NCBI RefSeq assembly: GCF_000685865.1
Contig: NZ_JMKS01000001.1
Coordinates: 1-64,000, forward strand
Length of the DNA stretch: 64,000 nucleotides
From: Exiguobacterium antarcticum DSM 14480
GTDB taxonomy: Bacteria > Bacillota > Bacilli > Exiguobacteriales > Exiguobacteriaceae
Direction: 5' to 3'
Part shown: piece after piece, positions 41,915-50,622 of the stretch
Numbering within the stretch: position 1 is the first letter of the stretch
Layout of the letters: each line of letters opens with the position of its first letter
Made by a program: the position numbers and the translations under genes
The notes under the pieces: model-generated
The model's database searches: none
What the model saw: the letters and a program-made list of their open reading frames with translations, nothing else
What the model was told of the DNA's origin: nothing

Positions 41915-43288
41915 TTAAATCCCGTCCGCCATTTCCTCTTTAAACCCAAACCAGAATGTAAATAAGAATCCAAAGACGTACGAGATGACAAGACCGCCGA
42001 TATACGTCAGGTACATTCCGTTATCGATCAACGGTGTCAACGACAGACCGGACACACCGACCCCAAGCGCCGCCGTTTTCATCGTCGCTTGGAAGGCACC
42101 GCCGACTGCGGCTCCCATACAAGCCGTCAGGAATGGACGACCAAGCGGTAACGTAACCCCGTACAGCAACGGTTCACCGATGCCGAGGAACCCAACCGGA
42201 ATCGCCCCCTTGATAATGTTGCGCAACCGTTGATTCCGTGTCTTGACGAAAATCGCCATCGCTGCTCCGACTTGCCCGGCTCCCGCCATCGCAAGAATCG
42301 GCAACAGTGCCGTATTCCCGACGGTGTTGAGCAGTTCCAGATGAATCGGTGTCAATCCGTGATGGAGACCGACCATGACGAGCGGCAGGAAGAATCCGGC
42401 CAGTACGGCACCCGCAAGTGGACCACCGACTTCGAGAATCACGTTGATCGCTTTCATGATCCCGTCAGACAGGACACCGGCGACCGGCATGATCGCATAG
42501 AGTGCCGTAAAGCCGACAATCAACACGGTGAAGAGTGGCGTAAAGATGATATCAATCGAGACCGGCATGAACCGGCGGATATGTTTTTCGAGATACGTCA
42601 TCAACCAGGCGGCAAAGATGACCCCAAACAAACCACCCCGACCGACGACAAGCGGTTCACCGTAAATAATTATATCGACGAGTAACGGATTAAATAAAAT
42701 CCCCCCGGCAATCGCCCCGAGGACCGGCGTGCCGCCGAATTCCTTCGCTGTATTCCACCCGACGAGAATCGCTAAGTAGGCAAAGACGGTACTGCCGATC
42801 AGTAACAGAATCTGCATCCACGTTTCTGTCGCATCGACCCCGGCATTTTTCGCAAAGTTCGCCGCTCCGTTGATGATTCCCGATGCGACGAGTCCCGGAA
42901 TGAGCGGGATGAAGATATTTCCTAAGCGCCGTAAAAAGCGTTTGAACGGCGACTTTTGTTTGTCCTTCACTTTTTGCCGTTCAATCGCGGCCCGTTCTTC
43001 AAACGTCAGGTTCTCATCGACCGACTCTTCACCAATCGCAAGACCGGTTTCGCGGCTCAAGTAGTCGGCGACCCGGTTGACCGTTCCCGGTCCGACGACG
43101 ATTTGCAGCGTCTCGTCATCGATGACACCCATGACACCGTCAATTTGTTTGAGGGCCTGGATGTCCGCTTTCGTCGGATCTTTCAGCGCCAACCGGATAC
43201 GTGTCATACAGTGGGCCAGTTGCCGGAGGTTGTCTTTTCCGCCGACATGTTCAAGGATGGCGGATGCCAACACTTCTTCCTTCTTCAT
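41915..43288 (-). CDS. murP: PTS transporter, N-acetylmuramic-acid-type EIIBC
   Basis: A 457-residue PTS permease with an N-terminal EIIB domain (phospho-Cys27 in 'LAHCMTRIRL') and a C-terminal EIIC domain with about ten helices, the glucose/sucrose-family layout. The neighbouring murQ start is only 12 bp away, and MurP homologues share this EIIBC order, so MurNAc (or MurNAc-GlcNAc) is the probable substrate; it would be phosphorylated on entry. It lacks an EIIA domain, so EIIA is supplied from elsewhere. GGGGGG precedes the ATG. Confidence 0.88.
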   Translation of the reverse strand: MKKEEVLASAILEHVGGKDNLRQLAHCMTRIRLALKDPTKADIQALKQIDGVMGVIDDETLQIVVGPGTVNRVADYLSRETGLAIGEESVDENLTFEERAAIERQKVKDKQKSPFKRFLRRLGNIFIPLIPGLVASGIINGAANFAKNAGVDATETWMQILLLIGSTVFAYLAILVGWNTAKEFGGTPVLGAIAGGILFNPLLVDIIIYGEPLVVGRGGLFGVIFAAWLMTYLEKHIRRFMPVSIDIIFTPLFTVLIVGFTALYAIMPVAGVLSDGIMKAINVILEVGGPLAGAVLAGFFLPLVMVGLHHGLTPIHLELLNTVGNTALLPILAMAGAGQVGAAMAIFVKTRNQRLRNIIKGAIPVGFLGIGEPLLYGVTLPLGRPFLTACMGAAVGGAFQATMKTAALGVGVSGLSLTPLIDNGMYLTYIGGLVISYVFGFLFTFWFGFKEEMADGI

Positions 43289-43300
43289 GTTTGTCCCCCC

Positions 43301-44185
43301 TTAAAGCGCGTCGCGGACGAATCCGTGCGCACGTTGTAATCGTTCGACCGCCTCAGTATACGAAACGTCCGCTAAAATCATGACGATTGCCGTCTTGACG
43401 TGACCATTCGCCGATGTGAAATAACGCGCGGCTGTCTCAAGATCAACCCCTGTCGCTTCCACGATCATCCGTTTGGCCCGGATTTCGAGTTTTTCATTCG
43501 TCGATTGGACATCGACCATCAAGTTTTGATAGACCTTCCCGACACCAATCATCGCTGCCGTCGAAATCATGTTCAACACGAGTTTTTGTGCCGTACCGGC
43601 CTTCAGGCGTGTCGAGCCGGTCAAGACTTCCGGTCCGGTTTCGACTTCAATCCGGAAGTCCGCGTGTTCACTGATTGCCGCCTGTTTGTTGCAGGACAGG
43701 GCAGCCGTCGTCGCACCGACTTCACGTGCATAGTCCAGACCGCCGATCACGTAAGGGGTCCGGCCGCTCGCCGCGATGCCGATGACGGTATCGTTCGCTG
43801 TCAGCTGAAGTGCCTGTAAATCTTCGACCGCAAGCGTCTTGCTGTCTTCCGCCCCTTCGACGGCTTTGATGAGTGCCCGTTCGCCCCCGGCAATCAGGCC
43901 GACGACCATATCCGGTGAGACGCCAAACGTCGGCACACATTCGGCTGCATCCAGCACACCGAGTCGACCGCTCGTTCCGGCTCCGATATAAATCAATCGT
44001 CCGCCCGCTTGAAACGATTGAATGACCCGATCGACGACTTGTTTGATGACCGGGATTTCCTGCTGAATGACCGCAGCAACCGTTTGATCCTCCGCATTCA
44101 TGACCATCAAGATGTCCTCGACCGACATGTCGTCGAGACGCATCGTCTTTTCATTCCGGCGTTCTGTCGCTAATTTTTCTAACAT
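43301..44185 (-). CDS. murQ: N-acetylmuramic acid 6-phosphate etherase
   Basis: A 294-residue SIS-domain lyase that removes the lactyl ether from MurNAc-6-phosphate to give GlcNAc-6-phosphate and D-lactate. '[25 protein letters not shown]' is the MurQ hallmark, and the conserved '[12 protein letters not shown]' with the catalytic Glu is present. Start ATG 44185 matches the usual N-terminus '[13 protein letters not shown]'; a longer frame upstream is less likely. Operon with murP. Confidence 0.95.
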   Translation of the reverse strand: MLEKLATERRNEKTMRLDDMSVEDILMVMNAEDQTVAAVIQQEIPVIKQVVDRVIQSFQAGGRLIYIGAGTSGRLGVLDAAECVPTFGVSPDMVVGLIAGGERALIKAVEGAEDSKTLAVEDLQALQLTANDTVIGIAASGRTPYVIGGLDYAREVGATTAALSCNKQAAISEHADFRIEVETGPEVLTGSTRLKAGTAQKLVLNMISTAAMIGVGKVYQNLMVDVQSTNEKLEIRAKRMIVEATGVDLETAARYFTSANGHVKTAIVMILADVSYTEAVERLQRAHGFVRDAL

Positions 44186-44283
44186 GACCTTCATCCTCTC
44201 TGACAACTCCTTCTACTTCCTATATAAAAAATATAATAACAATTAAATTTAATAATAAATGAAATTTTATTGCAAAAAGAGTC

Positions 44284-44323
44284 AATAGGGAAAGCCCAAT
44301 CGGATTGATTGAGCTTACCTATT
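44284..44323 (-). terminator. hairpin after nagZ
   Basis: AATAGG and CCTATT close a stem with inner AAGC/GCTT and CAATC/GATTG pairs just after the nagZ stop; on the minus strand a T-rich stretch follows. It may allow partial read-through into murQP. The remaining 44207-44283 is very AT-rich and may hold a murQ promoter. Confidence 0.5.
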
Positions 44324-44333
44324 CCCATCGTCC

Positions 44334-46274
44334 TTACCGGTTCCAGTTCTTGAACCCGTCTCCAAACTCGAGGTGAAGTGTGTTCCGGAACGTGCCGTCT
44401 TTGAACTTCGATACATCAACCGGCAGTTTCCCTTGTGGTTTCACTTCACCAAAGATGGCGCGGATTCCTGCCGGTAAATTTGGTCCGGCTGATTTCGTGT
44501 TCCCGGCTTCCGAGTCCGGACCGTTCGGATCCCCCTTGAAGCCGTAGACAAGCAGCTGCGCTTTCGCGTCCGGTTGCACGGCGACATCATACGGATTCCG
44601 GAGACTGAGCAGGACGGACGGTGTGTTAGTCCGTTTCGCCTGACGGAACACTTCCGCCGGTACATAATGATCCGCCGACGTCGCTTTCAGCTTGTCACTG
44701 TTGTTGACGTTTGAGCCGACGATGATGTAGTCCGCAGCTGCCAGCTTTTCTTGCAGATTCGGATTTTGCTCCAGATGTGGCGTCGACGTCGTATAATTTT
44801 CCGTCAATATGTTCACGTGTTTCAGGTTCCCGGCATTTTTCTCAAGCGACCGGATTGTCTTGACCATACTGTCCGTCTGATCTTTTGCCGGCGACAAGAC
44901 AAGGATTGTCTCCCCTTTTTTGGGTTTGAACGGCAATGTTTTCTTGTCATTTTTGACGAGCGTGACCGCCGCTTCCGTCATTTTTCGTTCGAGCGCCTTA
45001 TGTTCCGGACTGCCGACGACCGTTTTTGCTTGCGCCAGTTTTTCATCGAGCGTGACCGGTGTGTCCGTTTCATTCCAAATGCCGCGTGTTGCTTTTAACG
45101 TCAAAATCCGCGAGACAGACTGATCGATATCCGCTTCCAACAGTTCACCGCTTTCGACAGCTTCAATCACGTCGTCAAAAATCGTCTCGAGTTTCGTCAC
45201 GTCTTGTGTCGACCGGAGAATCGTCGGCATCAAGGCGATATCGACGCCGGCTTTAAACGTCTTGATGACCGCTTCCGACTCCGTGAAGTTGTCAGCAATC
45301 GCCTGCATGTTCAAGGCATCGGTGATGACAAGTCCCTGATACCCGAGCTCTTCCCGCAAGACGCCGGTGATGACGTCATCCGATAACGTCGCCGGTAACG
45401 GGAACGTGCCTTGTGTCGATTCGACGACCTCATCTTCGATTTGCGGCATCCCGATATGTCCCGTCATGACCATATCGATTCCTTCAGCAATCGCCCGTTT
45501 AAAGGGAATCAGTTCCAGCCGTTTCAGTTCGGCCAGTGATTTATCGACGACCGGCAAACCGTAATGCGAATCCACTTCCGTATCCCCGTGTCCCGGGAAG
45601 TGTTTTGCCGTCGCAGCGACACCCTGCTCCTGAATGCCTTGCGTCATCGCTGAACCGAGTTTCCCGACCAGCTGCGGATCACTTGAAAACGACCGGACCC
45701 CGATGACCGGATTCCCCGGATTGTTGTTGACGTCTAGGACCGGACCAAAGTTGACGTTGATTCCGAGAGCGTTCAATTCGGACCCGATGATGCCGCCTGC
45801 CGCTTCCGCATAGGATGCACTCCGGGTCGCGCCAAGTGCCATGTTGCCCGGTAAATTCGTTCCCGTTCCGAGTCGTGTCACGATCCCGCCTTCCTGGTCA
45901 ATCGTCACGAACAACGGGATATCGTTGCTTGTATCCTGCTTGACGACCTCCTGCAAGTCATGGACCAGTTTCGTCGTCTGCTCCGTCTCGCTGACGTTTT
46001 CCGCAAACAGGATGACGCCCCCTAAATCAAACCGGTCGATGACCCGTCCGACTTCCGGTGCCAGTTGCGTATGATTGACCCCGTCCCATAACCGGAAATC
46101 CGGCATGATCATTTGACCGATTTTTTGTTCAAGCGTCATCTGTTCCAGTTGTGCGTCGACCCGTTGCGTAACGGATGGTGTCGTTTCCGCCGCGACCGGT
46201 TGTGTTGGCAGCGACGTGGCGAGTAGCGCCGTCGTCAATCCGAGTGTTGCTGTCCAGTTGAGTTTCTGTCCCAT
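44334..46274 (-). CDS. nagZ: secreted beta-N-acetylglucosaminidase, GH3 (NagZ)
   Basis: A 646-residue exported enzyme with a signal peptide (about 1-29, cut near 'VAA'). The GH3 barrel has 'KHFPGHGDTEVDSHYGLPVVD', the catalytic Asp/His loop of NagZ, and 'VITDALNMQAI' with the nucleophile Asp; a C-terminal GH3 domain follows, as in B. subtilis NagZ. It removes GlcNAc from peptidoglycan fragments outside the cell, leaving MurNAc for MurP. Start ATG 46274 follows GGGGAG; the open frame upstream is untranslated leader. The AmiE partner of B. subtilis is not in the window. Confidence 0.92.
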   Translation of the reverse strand: MGQKLNWTATLGLTTALLATSLPTQPVAAETTPSVTQRVDAQLEQMTLEQKIGQMIMPDFRLWDGVNHTQLAPEVGRVIDRFDLGGVILFAENVSETEQTTKLVHDLQEVVKQDTSNDIPLFVTIDQEGGIVTRLGTGTNLPGNMALGATRSASYAEAAGGIIGSELNALGINVNFGPVLDVNNNPGNPVIGVRSFSSDPQLVGKLGSAMTQGIQEQGVAATAKHFPGHGDTEVDSHYGLPVVDKSLAELKRLELIPFKRAIAEGIDMVMTGHIGMPQIEDEVVESTQGTFPLPATLSDDVITGVLREELGYQGLVITDALNMQAIADNFTESEAVIKTFKAGVDIALMPTILRSTQDVTKLETIFDDVIEAVESGELLEADIDQSVSRILTLKATRGIWNETDTPVTLDEKLAQAKTVVGSPEHKALERKMTEAAVTLVKNDKKTLPFKPKKGETILVLSPAKDQTDSMVKTIRSLEKNAGNLKHVNILTENYTTSTPHLEQNPNLQEKLAAADYIIVGSNVNNSDKLKATSADHYVPAEVFRQAKRTNTPSVLLSLRNPYDVAVQPDAKAQLLVYGFKGDPNGPDSEAGNTKSAGPNLPAGIRAIFGEVKPQGKLPVDVSKFKDGTFRNTLHLEFGDGFKNWNR

Positions 46275-46383
46275 ATGCTCAGCTCCCCTTTTGTTTTGAC
46301 CCCTGGCTTGAACTTTTAAATCCTTCTGACCATCCACTATGTTTACCGTCATGCCGTTGATGCCTTCCCCTGCGTTCACCGTT

Positions 46384-46412
46384 AGTATAACAATCTCCTT
46401 AAATAGAAACAA
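46384..46412 (-). promoter_or_regulatory. probable nagZ promoter
   Basis: On the minus strand TTGTTT (46412-46407) and TATACT (46389-46384) are 17 bases apart, with a TG one base before the -10. Transcription would start near 46377, leaving a leader of about 100 bases. Confidence 0.55.
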
Positions 46413-46420
46413 TGTTTTAT

Positions 46421-46435
46421 TTGAAAGCGTAATCA
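46421..46435. promoter_or_regulatory. catabolite response element (cre) upstream of nagZ
   Basis: TTGAAAGCGTAATCA fits the CcpA consensus WTGNAANCGNWNNCA at every fixed position. It lies just upstream of the -35 element, so it could mediate carbon control of nagZ, or of the divergent DJ-1 gene. The rest of 46436-46593 is AT-rich promoter region. Confidence 0.55.
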
Positions 46436-46593
46436 ATATGAAATAAAATTTCTTACCGGGCGATTCAGACGAAGATTTTTAACTATAAATTTATTTATGG
46501 ATAACCTCATTTTTATTAATTTGTTTTTACATCAACTCCGCGTTATTCTAATCACGTAGCGAATTACTGAACACATCCAAGGAGGAAATGAAC

Positions 46594-47256
46594 ATGAGTA
46601 AACACGTCTTAATGGTTGTTACAAATGCAAGCGAAATGAAAGAAGGACACGCAACAGGCATTTGGTTATCCGAGTTCGGCGAAGCCTATGTCGCGTTCCA
46701 AAAAGAAGGCTATACGATTACGGTCGCCAGTCCAAACGGTGGACTTTCGCCAATCGACGCCCGCAGCCTCGAAGACGAAGTACCGGCAGACATTCAAGCC
46801 ACGGCCCCACTGCTCGAAAACACACTCGATTTGAAATCAATCAGCGACTTCAGTCCGTTTGATGCGATCTTCATGCCGGGTGGTCACGGTACGATGTTCG
46901 ATTTGCCACACAGCGATGCCTTGAACCACGCACTGCGGACGTTGTTCGAAGCGGGTAAAACCGTTGCTGCCGTCTGCCACGGACCAGCTGGACTCGTCAG
47001 TGCGACACTGACAGACGGAACACCACTCGTCGCCGGTAAAACGATCGCAACATTCACGGATGAAGAAGAACGTGCGACAGGACTCGACATCTACATGCCG
47101 TTCCTGCTTGAGACACGTCTGCGTGAACTTGGTGCGAACATCATCGTCGCCGACAACTTTACAGAAAACGTCCAAGTCGACGGAAATCTTGTAACAGGTC
47201 AAAATCCACAATCTACGGTTGCTGTTGCAAATGCCGTCATCAAAACGCTTAACTAA
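46594..47256 (+). CDS. DJ-1/PfpI family protein (Hsp31/glyoxalase III-like)
   Basis: A 220-residue cytoplasmic protein of the class I glutamine-amidotransferase-like superfamily. The nucleophile Cys128 lies in 'AAVCHGPAGL', with a conserved Glu17 in 'EMKEGHATGIWLSE' typical of Hsp31-like glyoxalase III/deglycase proteins. Probable role in methylglyoxal detoxification. The second Met (46594) has the better spacing to AAGGAGG. It is followed by a monooxygenase gene after a hairpin. Confidence 0.88.
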   Translation: MSKHVLMVVTNASEMKEGHATGIWLSEFGEAYVAFQKEGYTITVASPNGGLSPIDARSLEDEVPADIQATAPLLENTLDLKSISDFSPFDAIFMPGGHGTMFDLPHSDALNHALRTLFEAGKTVAAVCHGPAGLVSATLTDGTPLVAGKTIATFTDEEERATGLDIYMPFLLETRLRELGANIIVADNFTENVQVDGNLVTGQNPQSTVAVANAVIKTLN

Positions 47257-47263
47257 TCTACAA

Positions 47264-47291
47264 GAGACCCGTCTATATTTAGGCGGGTCTC
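47264..47291 (+). terminator. intergenic hairpin between DJ-1 and monooxygenase genes
   Basis: GAGACCCG pairs with CGGGTCTC; no T run follows, so it may be an attenuator or mRNA stabiliser rather than a full terminator. Confidence 0.4.
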
Positions 47292-47314
47292 GCTTATGAA
47301 AGGAGATAAAATCG

Positions 47315-47599
47315 ATGATTATTCTCATCGCTCAGATTCAGATCAAGCCGGGTCAAAGTGACGCTTTTCTTAATGCCGTTAAAGCAGTTATCGCTCCGTC
47401 CCGCGCAGAAGCCGGTTGCCTGCAGTATACCTTCCATCGTGAAGCCGATTCATCAGACCACTTCGTCTTTTACGAGCAGTGGCAGGATCAGACCGCCTTT
47501 GATGCGCATATCGCTTCTGATCATTATCAAACGTACCGGACACAGACCGCAGAGTTGGTTCTTGACCGGAAACTGACTTTCTTAGACGAAATCATCTAA
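47315..47599 (+). CDS. antibiotic-biosynthesis-type monooxygenase (ABM/YgiN-like)
   Basis: A 94-residue dimeric ferredoxin-like-fold protein with 'IKPGQSDAFLNAVKAVIAPSRAEAGCLQYTFHREADSSDHFVFYEQWQD', the ABM family pattern. Relatives act as quinol monooxygenases or heme-related enzymes; the substrate is not predictable. GAAAGGAG precedes the ATG. Likely co-transcribed with the DJ-1 gene, a common stress-related pairing. Confidence 0.85.
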   Translation: MIILIAQIQIKPGQSDAFLNAVKAVIAPSRAEAGCLQYTFHREADSSDHFVFYEQWQDQTAFDAHIASDHYQTYRTQTAELVLDRKLTFLDEII

Positions 47600-47625
47600 T
47601 TTAGATAAGAACTTAATACCTTTTC

Positions 47626-47662
47626 TAAAAAAAGTAGGATCCGCAATTGGATCCTACTTTTT
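47626..47662. terminator. bidirectional terminator
   Basis: AAAAAGTAGGATCC and GGATCCTACTTTTT form a 14-bp stem; it overlaps the 3' end of the convergent LysR gene. Confidence 0.8.
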
Positions 47663-48517
47663 GTGTTGCAAGGCAGCTAAAATATCGAGCATCAACGGAT
47701 CATGCCGCGACTCCGTCCGGTACGCCATGTAGATATGGTTCGTCGCAAAACGTTCCGGTGCAATGACTTGAATCGTATCGTCTTTGAGCGCTTGGCGAAT
47801 CAAATAATCCGGTAGCACACTGACACCATGCGAAGAAGCAACGGCTTTTAAAATGGCATCGACATTCGGCAACACCATCTCGGGCCTGACGTCCGGTCGT
47901 TCACCGAACTGTGTCTGGTAATACCGCCGGATGATCGGCAGTTCGAGCCCATAACTGATCCACGGCTGACGATCCATCCAGCCCTTCAAGTCATCGTCCG
48001 GTTGCTCCCAGGCGTGAGGGGCGACGAGGAAAAATGCTTCGTCAGCAATCGGGACAAACTGAATGCCTGGTTCTTCGACACGTTTCGTCGAGATGACAAA
48101 GTCGAGTTCACCTGCTGCGAGCCGCTTCAGTAATTGGTCGGTCAGTCCGAAATCGCCGATGTACTGGGCGAGATCAAGCGGTAGGACCGGAATCACTTCG
48201 TGGGTAATGAATTCGGTCGGACCACCAAACTTCAACAACGGTCGCACCTGTTCACCTGCGACATATTTCATTTCGAGCGACAGTTCTTCCAAGCGGTCAA
48301 TCAAACCGACGACTTGCGTATACAGCTCCTTGCCGGCATCCGTCGGAACCATTTGCCGCGGAGCGCGAATAAACAACGAGCTTTGCAATTCCGCCTCGAG
48401 TGCCGCGATATGCTGGCTGACGGCGGGTTGCGTCAAAAACCGGATCCGTGCGGCCGCTGAGACCGAACGTTGTTGGTACACATGGATGAAGCTCCGGTAC
48501 CATTCAAAATCAATCAT
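47654..48517 (-). CDS. LysR family transcriptional regulator
   Basis: A 287-residue regulator with an N-terminal LysR winged HTH ('SFIHVYQQRSVSAAARIRFLTQPAVSQHIAALEAEL') and a C-terminal periplasmic-binding-like effector domain. AAAAGGAG precedes the ATG. Its divergent neighbour at 48634 is a hypothetical gene, which may or may not be the target. Effector unknown. Confidence 0.92.
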   Translation of the reverse strand: MIDFEWYRSFIHVYQQRSVSAAARIRFLTQPAVSQHIAALEAELQSSLFIRAPRQMVPTDAGKELYTQVVGLIDRLEELSLEMKYVAGEQVRPLLKFGGPTEFITHEVIPVLPLDLAQYIGDFGLTDQLLKRLAAGELDFVISTKRVEEPGIQFVPIADEAFFLVAPHAWEQPDDDLKGWMDRQPWISYGLELPIIRRYYQTQFGERPDVRPEMVLPNVDAILKAVASSHGVSVLPDYLIRQALKDDTIQVIAPERFATNHIYMAYRTESRHDPLMLDILAALQHKK

Positions 48518-48633
48518 TGTCTTCGCTCCTTTTCCTGCGATACTTTAAGTATAGGGAGACGTCAGGCATTAGACAAATAATATTTCAAGCAAGCATCCAT
48601 AATAATATTTATAGTTAGAAAGGATTGATCCAG

Positions 48634-49143
48634 ATGAAAAAATTCAGAGGCAAACACCGATATTTCCGGAATCTGCAAAAGGAACAACAACTCAGCGCCT
48701 ATCCGCTCGATTTCAGTCCCGACAGCTGGTTCAATTTTTGGCACGTCCATCTTGATTTTGACGGACGCGGAAACGGTCACCTTAAAATGCGAAAAGCACA
48801 TGTCCAGGCACTGTTCCATCTGATGGATGAGTTAAACGCTGCCCTTCAAACGTGGGGGCAGCCGTATCAGCTCTGGATCGAACTGTCCCGGCTGGATGCA
48901 GGATTGGACGCCGTTTTTATCCATACAAACAATCCGAACGACGATAATTTTCCGTTTACCTATCCAACTTTAACGGAACCGACCGAAAGATTGCCGGACT
49001 ATTTGCAAACCGTCGAGGGTTTGGAGCAATATCAAATCCGGTTGTCCGAACGAATCATATATGATGCGTTCGACGACGAACCGGAAGAAATCACGGATCA
49101 CATTCTCGTCATCGAACGACGAGGGAGTCGTTACCCTCTTTAA
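48634..49143 (+). CDS. hypothetical protein, 169 aa
   Basis: A soluble protein rich in aromatic residues with 'SWFNFWHVHLDFDGRGNGHLKMRKAHVQALFHLMDEL' near the start and an acidic C-terminal region. The start at 48634 has AGAAAGGATT upstream; an ATG nine bases earlier is less well placed. I do not recognise the family. Divergent from the LysR gene. Confidence 0.6.
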   Translation: MKKFRGKHRYFRNLQKEQQLSAYPLDFSPDSWFNFWHVHLDFDGRGNGHLKMRKAHVQALFHLMDELNAALQTWGQPYQLWIELSRLDAGLDAVFIHTNNPNDDNFPFTYPTLTEPTERLPDYLQTVEGLEQYQIRLSERIIYDAFDDEPEEITDHILVIERRGSRYPL

Positions 49144-49199
49144 CCACTTATATACGGACGGTCCTATGAAAGAAACCGTCCGTCGACAGCGACTGACCT

Positions 49200-49499
49200 T
49201 TAAATTCTTTTGAAAATCATTTTGGAGCAGGCAAGGAACACGATCAGAAGTACGCCGCCGAATACGAGATTGATCAGCCAAGGCAACGTTCCCATAAAGA
49301 CTTCTCTTGCCGCACCGTTGAACCAGTAAGCTAGAGCCGTGAACAAAACCACACTCATCAGCAGGATAAACGAAAAGCCACTGTCCTGCTTCTGCGTTTT
49401 CTTGGCAATCCCGTAACCGATGAGAAAAACAACCATTGCCCCAATTGCAAAATAAATGTAAAACCATGCATCGACCGAAAACATTAACGAACTATTCAA
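49200..49499 (-). CDS. hypothetical membrane protein, 99 aa
   Basis: Three predicted helices (about 12-30, 42-60, 72-92). The start appears to be a TTG at 49499 after AGGGGGTAG; an ATG five codons in is an alternative. Family unknown. Confidence 0.55.
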   Translation of the reverse strand: MNSSLMFSVDAWFYIYFAIGAMVVFLIGYGIAKKTQKQDSGFSFILLMSVVLFTALAYWFNGAAREVFMGTLPWLINLVFGGVLLIVFLACSKMIFKRI

Positions 49500-49531
49500 A
49501 TCGACTACCCCCTATTAAGAAATGAATTTCC

Positions 49532-49761
49532 TTAATAAGGAATACGCCATCCCCCCCTAATTCCTTTCGACTGATCATACAAACCGATCGCCTGCATCAT
49601 TCGGTCCTGCATCTCGATGCGATCCAAGACGCCGAGTCCCCCGCTGTTTCGACATGGTTGATCCAGTGCACGACTCCCTTTTTAATATGGTCGGCTTTCG
49701 GTTCCCTATTCAGCCGCTTCTTCACGCGGTATGACCGCCTTTTCCGATTCACGATGTCCAC
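49532..49761 (-). pseudogene. remnant of an unknown gene, frameshifted
   Basis: In the gene-poor stretch 49500-49887 the minus strand holds a coding-like text starting at GTG 49761 ('VDIVNRKRRSYRVKKRLNREPK') that continues in a second frame after the run of C at about 49637-49641 ('LGVLDRIEMQDRMMQAIGLYDQ') to a stop at 49532. Both parts are short and no family is recognised. It is best read as a decayed gene fragment. Confidence 0.35.
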
Positions 49762-49797
49762 CTTACTGGTTTACTCGGCTACAACGATATTTTAATT

Positions 49798-49842
49798 AAA
49801 CGGACGGATGCCTATCTGACAGGAGCATTCGTCCGTTTTTTG
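49798..49842 (+). terminator. terminator-like hairpin
   Basis: AAACGGACGgATGC pairs with GCATtCGTCCGTTT, followed by TTTG. No intact plus-strand gene lies directly upstream, so it is another sign of gene loss here. Confidence 0.6.
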
Positions 49843-49887
49843 TTATGATGAATATAGGAATAACAGGATAAAAGGAGTGGTTCGAGC

Positions 49888-50142
49888 ATGCCGATCCGTT
49901 GGAAAGAAGAAACCATCGTATTTGAGACCTTTCGTGAGGCAGACGTCTGGGCGGATGCACTCGCAAACGAAATCTACGGTCGTACGATTAACGGTTACTG
50001 TACACCAGACTATAAGATTGCCTGTGCCCTGACCTTTTATTTGGCGCATGTGCCGGAATTCCGGGTTCAAACGGCAGAAATACCATTCGAAGATCTCACC
50101 TATTATCAAGTATGGGTAGAAATTGTTGAACTCCATGCGTAA
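49888..50142 (+). CDS. hypothetical protein, 84 aa
   Basis: A soluble 84-residue protein rich in aromatic and acidic residues, with no signal or helix hydrophobic enough for a membrane. AAAAGGAGTGG precedes the ATG. It is followed 15 bp later by a small membrane protein gene. Family unknown. Confidence 0.6.
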   Translation: MPIRWKEETIVFETFREADVWADALANEIYGRTINGYCTPDYKIACALTFYLAHVPEFRVQTAEIPFEDLTYYQVWVEIVELHA

Positions 50143-50157
50143 GGAAAGGAGAATATC

Positions 50158-50442
50158 ATGAGCGATCCCGTTGAACGGTTACCGTTCTACTTAAAACGCT
50201 TTCCGTTTTTTGTGATTTCCTATATTGTTGCTCCTTTGGCCTCCTTGTTGCTGTTGATTCACTGGAAATCGCTCCGTCCTCAAACGCGGGACGCACGGCT
50301 GATTGTCTCCTCCTTGTTCCTGTTGTTGTTCCTCGTCGATTTTTTCCCGAGAGGATGGTATCAAAATGCGATGCTTGCCTTTACGCTTACTGTCGGATTG
50401 TTTGTCACTTTCATCGGACTACACGGAAAAGAGACACGCTAG
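50158..50442 (+). CDS. hypothetical membrane protein, 94 aa
   Basis: A 94-residue protein with three helices (about 17-35, 46-60, 66-86) and a basic ending. AAAGGAG precedes the ATG. Operon with the preceding hypothetical gene. Family unknown. Confidence 0.6.
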   Translation: MSDPVERLPFYLKRFPFFVISYIVAPLASLLLLIHWKSLRPQTRDARLIVSSLFLLLFLVDFFPRGWYQNAMLAFTLTVGLFVTFIGLHGKETR

Positions 50443-50444
50443 AC

Positions 50445-50478
50445 GGGTAATACATCACGCTTAAGTCGTGGCTTACCC
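50445..50478. repeat. solitary hairpin like an IS200/IS605-type end
   Basis: GGGTAA (50445-50450) and TTACCC (50473-50478) enclose CACG (50456-50459) and CGTG (50467-50470), giving a bulged hairpin. The order 'ATCAC..TTAAGT..GTGGCTTA' resembles the left end of the IscB element (ATCAC..TAAAGT..CGGGCTTA). No transposase or nuclease gene is next to it, so it would be a relic. The rest of 50479-50559 holds nothing recognisable. Confidence 0.4.
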
Positions 50479-50559
50479 ACGGACCAGCATTCTGTTTACG
50501 ATGCCATCAAACACTTTTTTTATCCGGGAATCCGCTTCCTTCTTGAAGTAATGCCTACA

Positions 50560-50598
50560 CAAAAAACGACCGTCTGGAAGACAGACGATCGTTTTTTG
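50560..50598. terminator. bidirectional terminator
   Basis: AAAAAACGACCGTCTG pairs with CAGACGATCGTTTTTT. It ends the hxlR-type gene transcript. Confidence 0.8.
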
Positions 50599-50622
50599 TG
50601 CGTATCGTTTGATTTGTTCCGC

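Noticed and set aside
42230..42685. Plus-strand open frame within murP
   Set aside because: It is a shadow of the strongly supported PTS gene.
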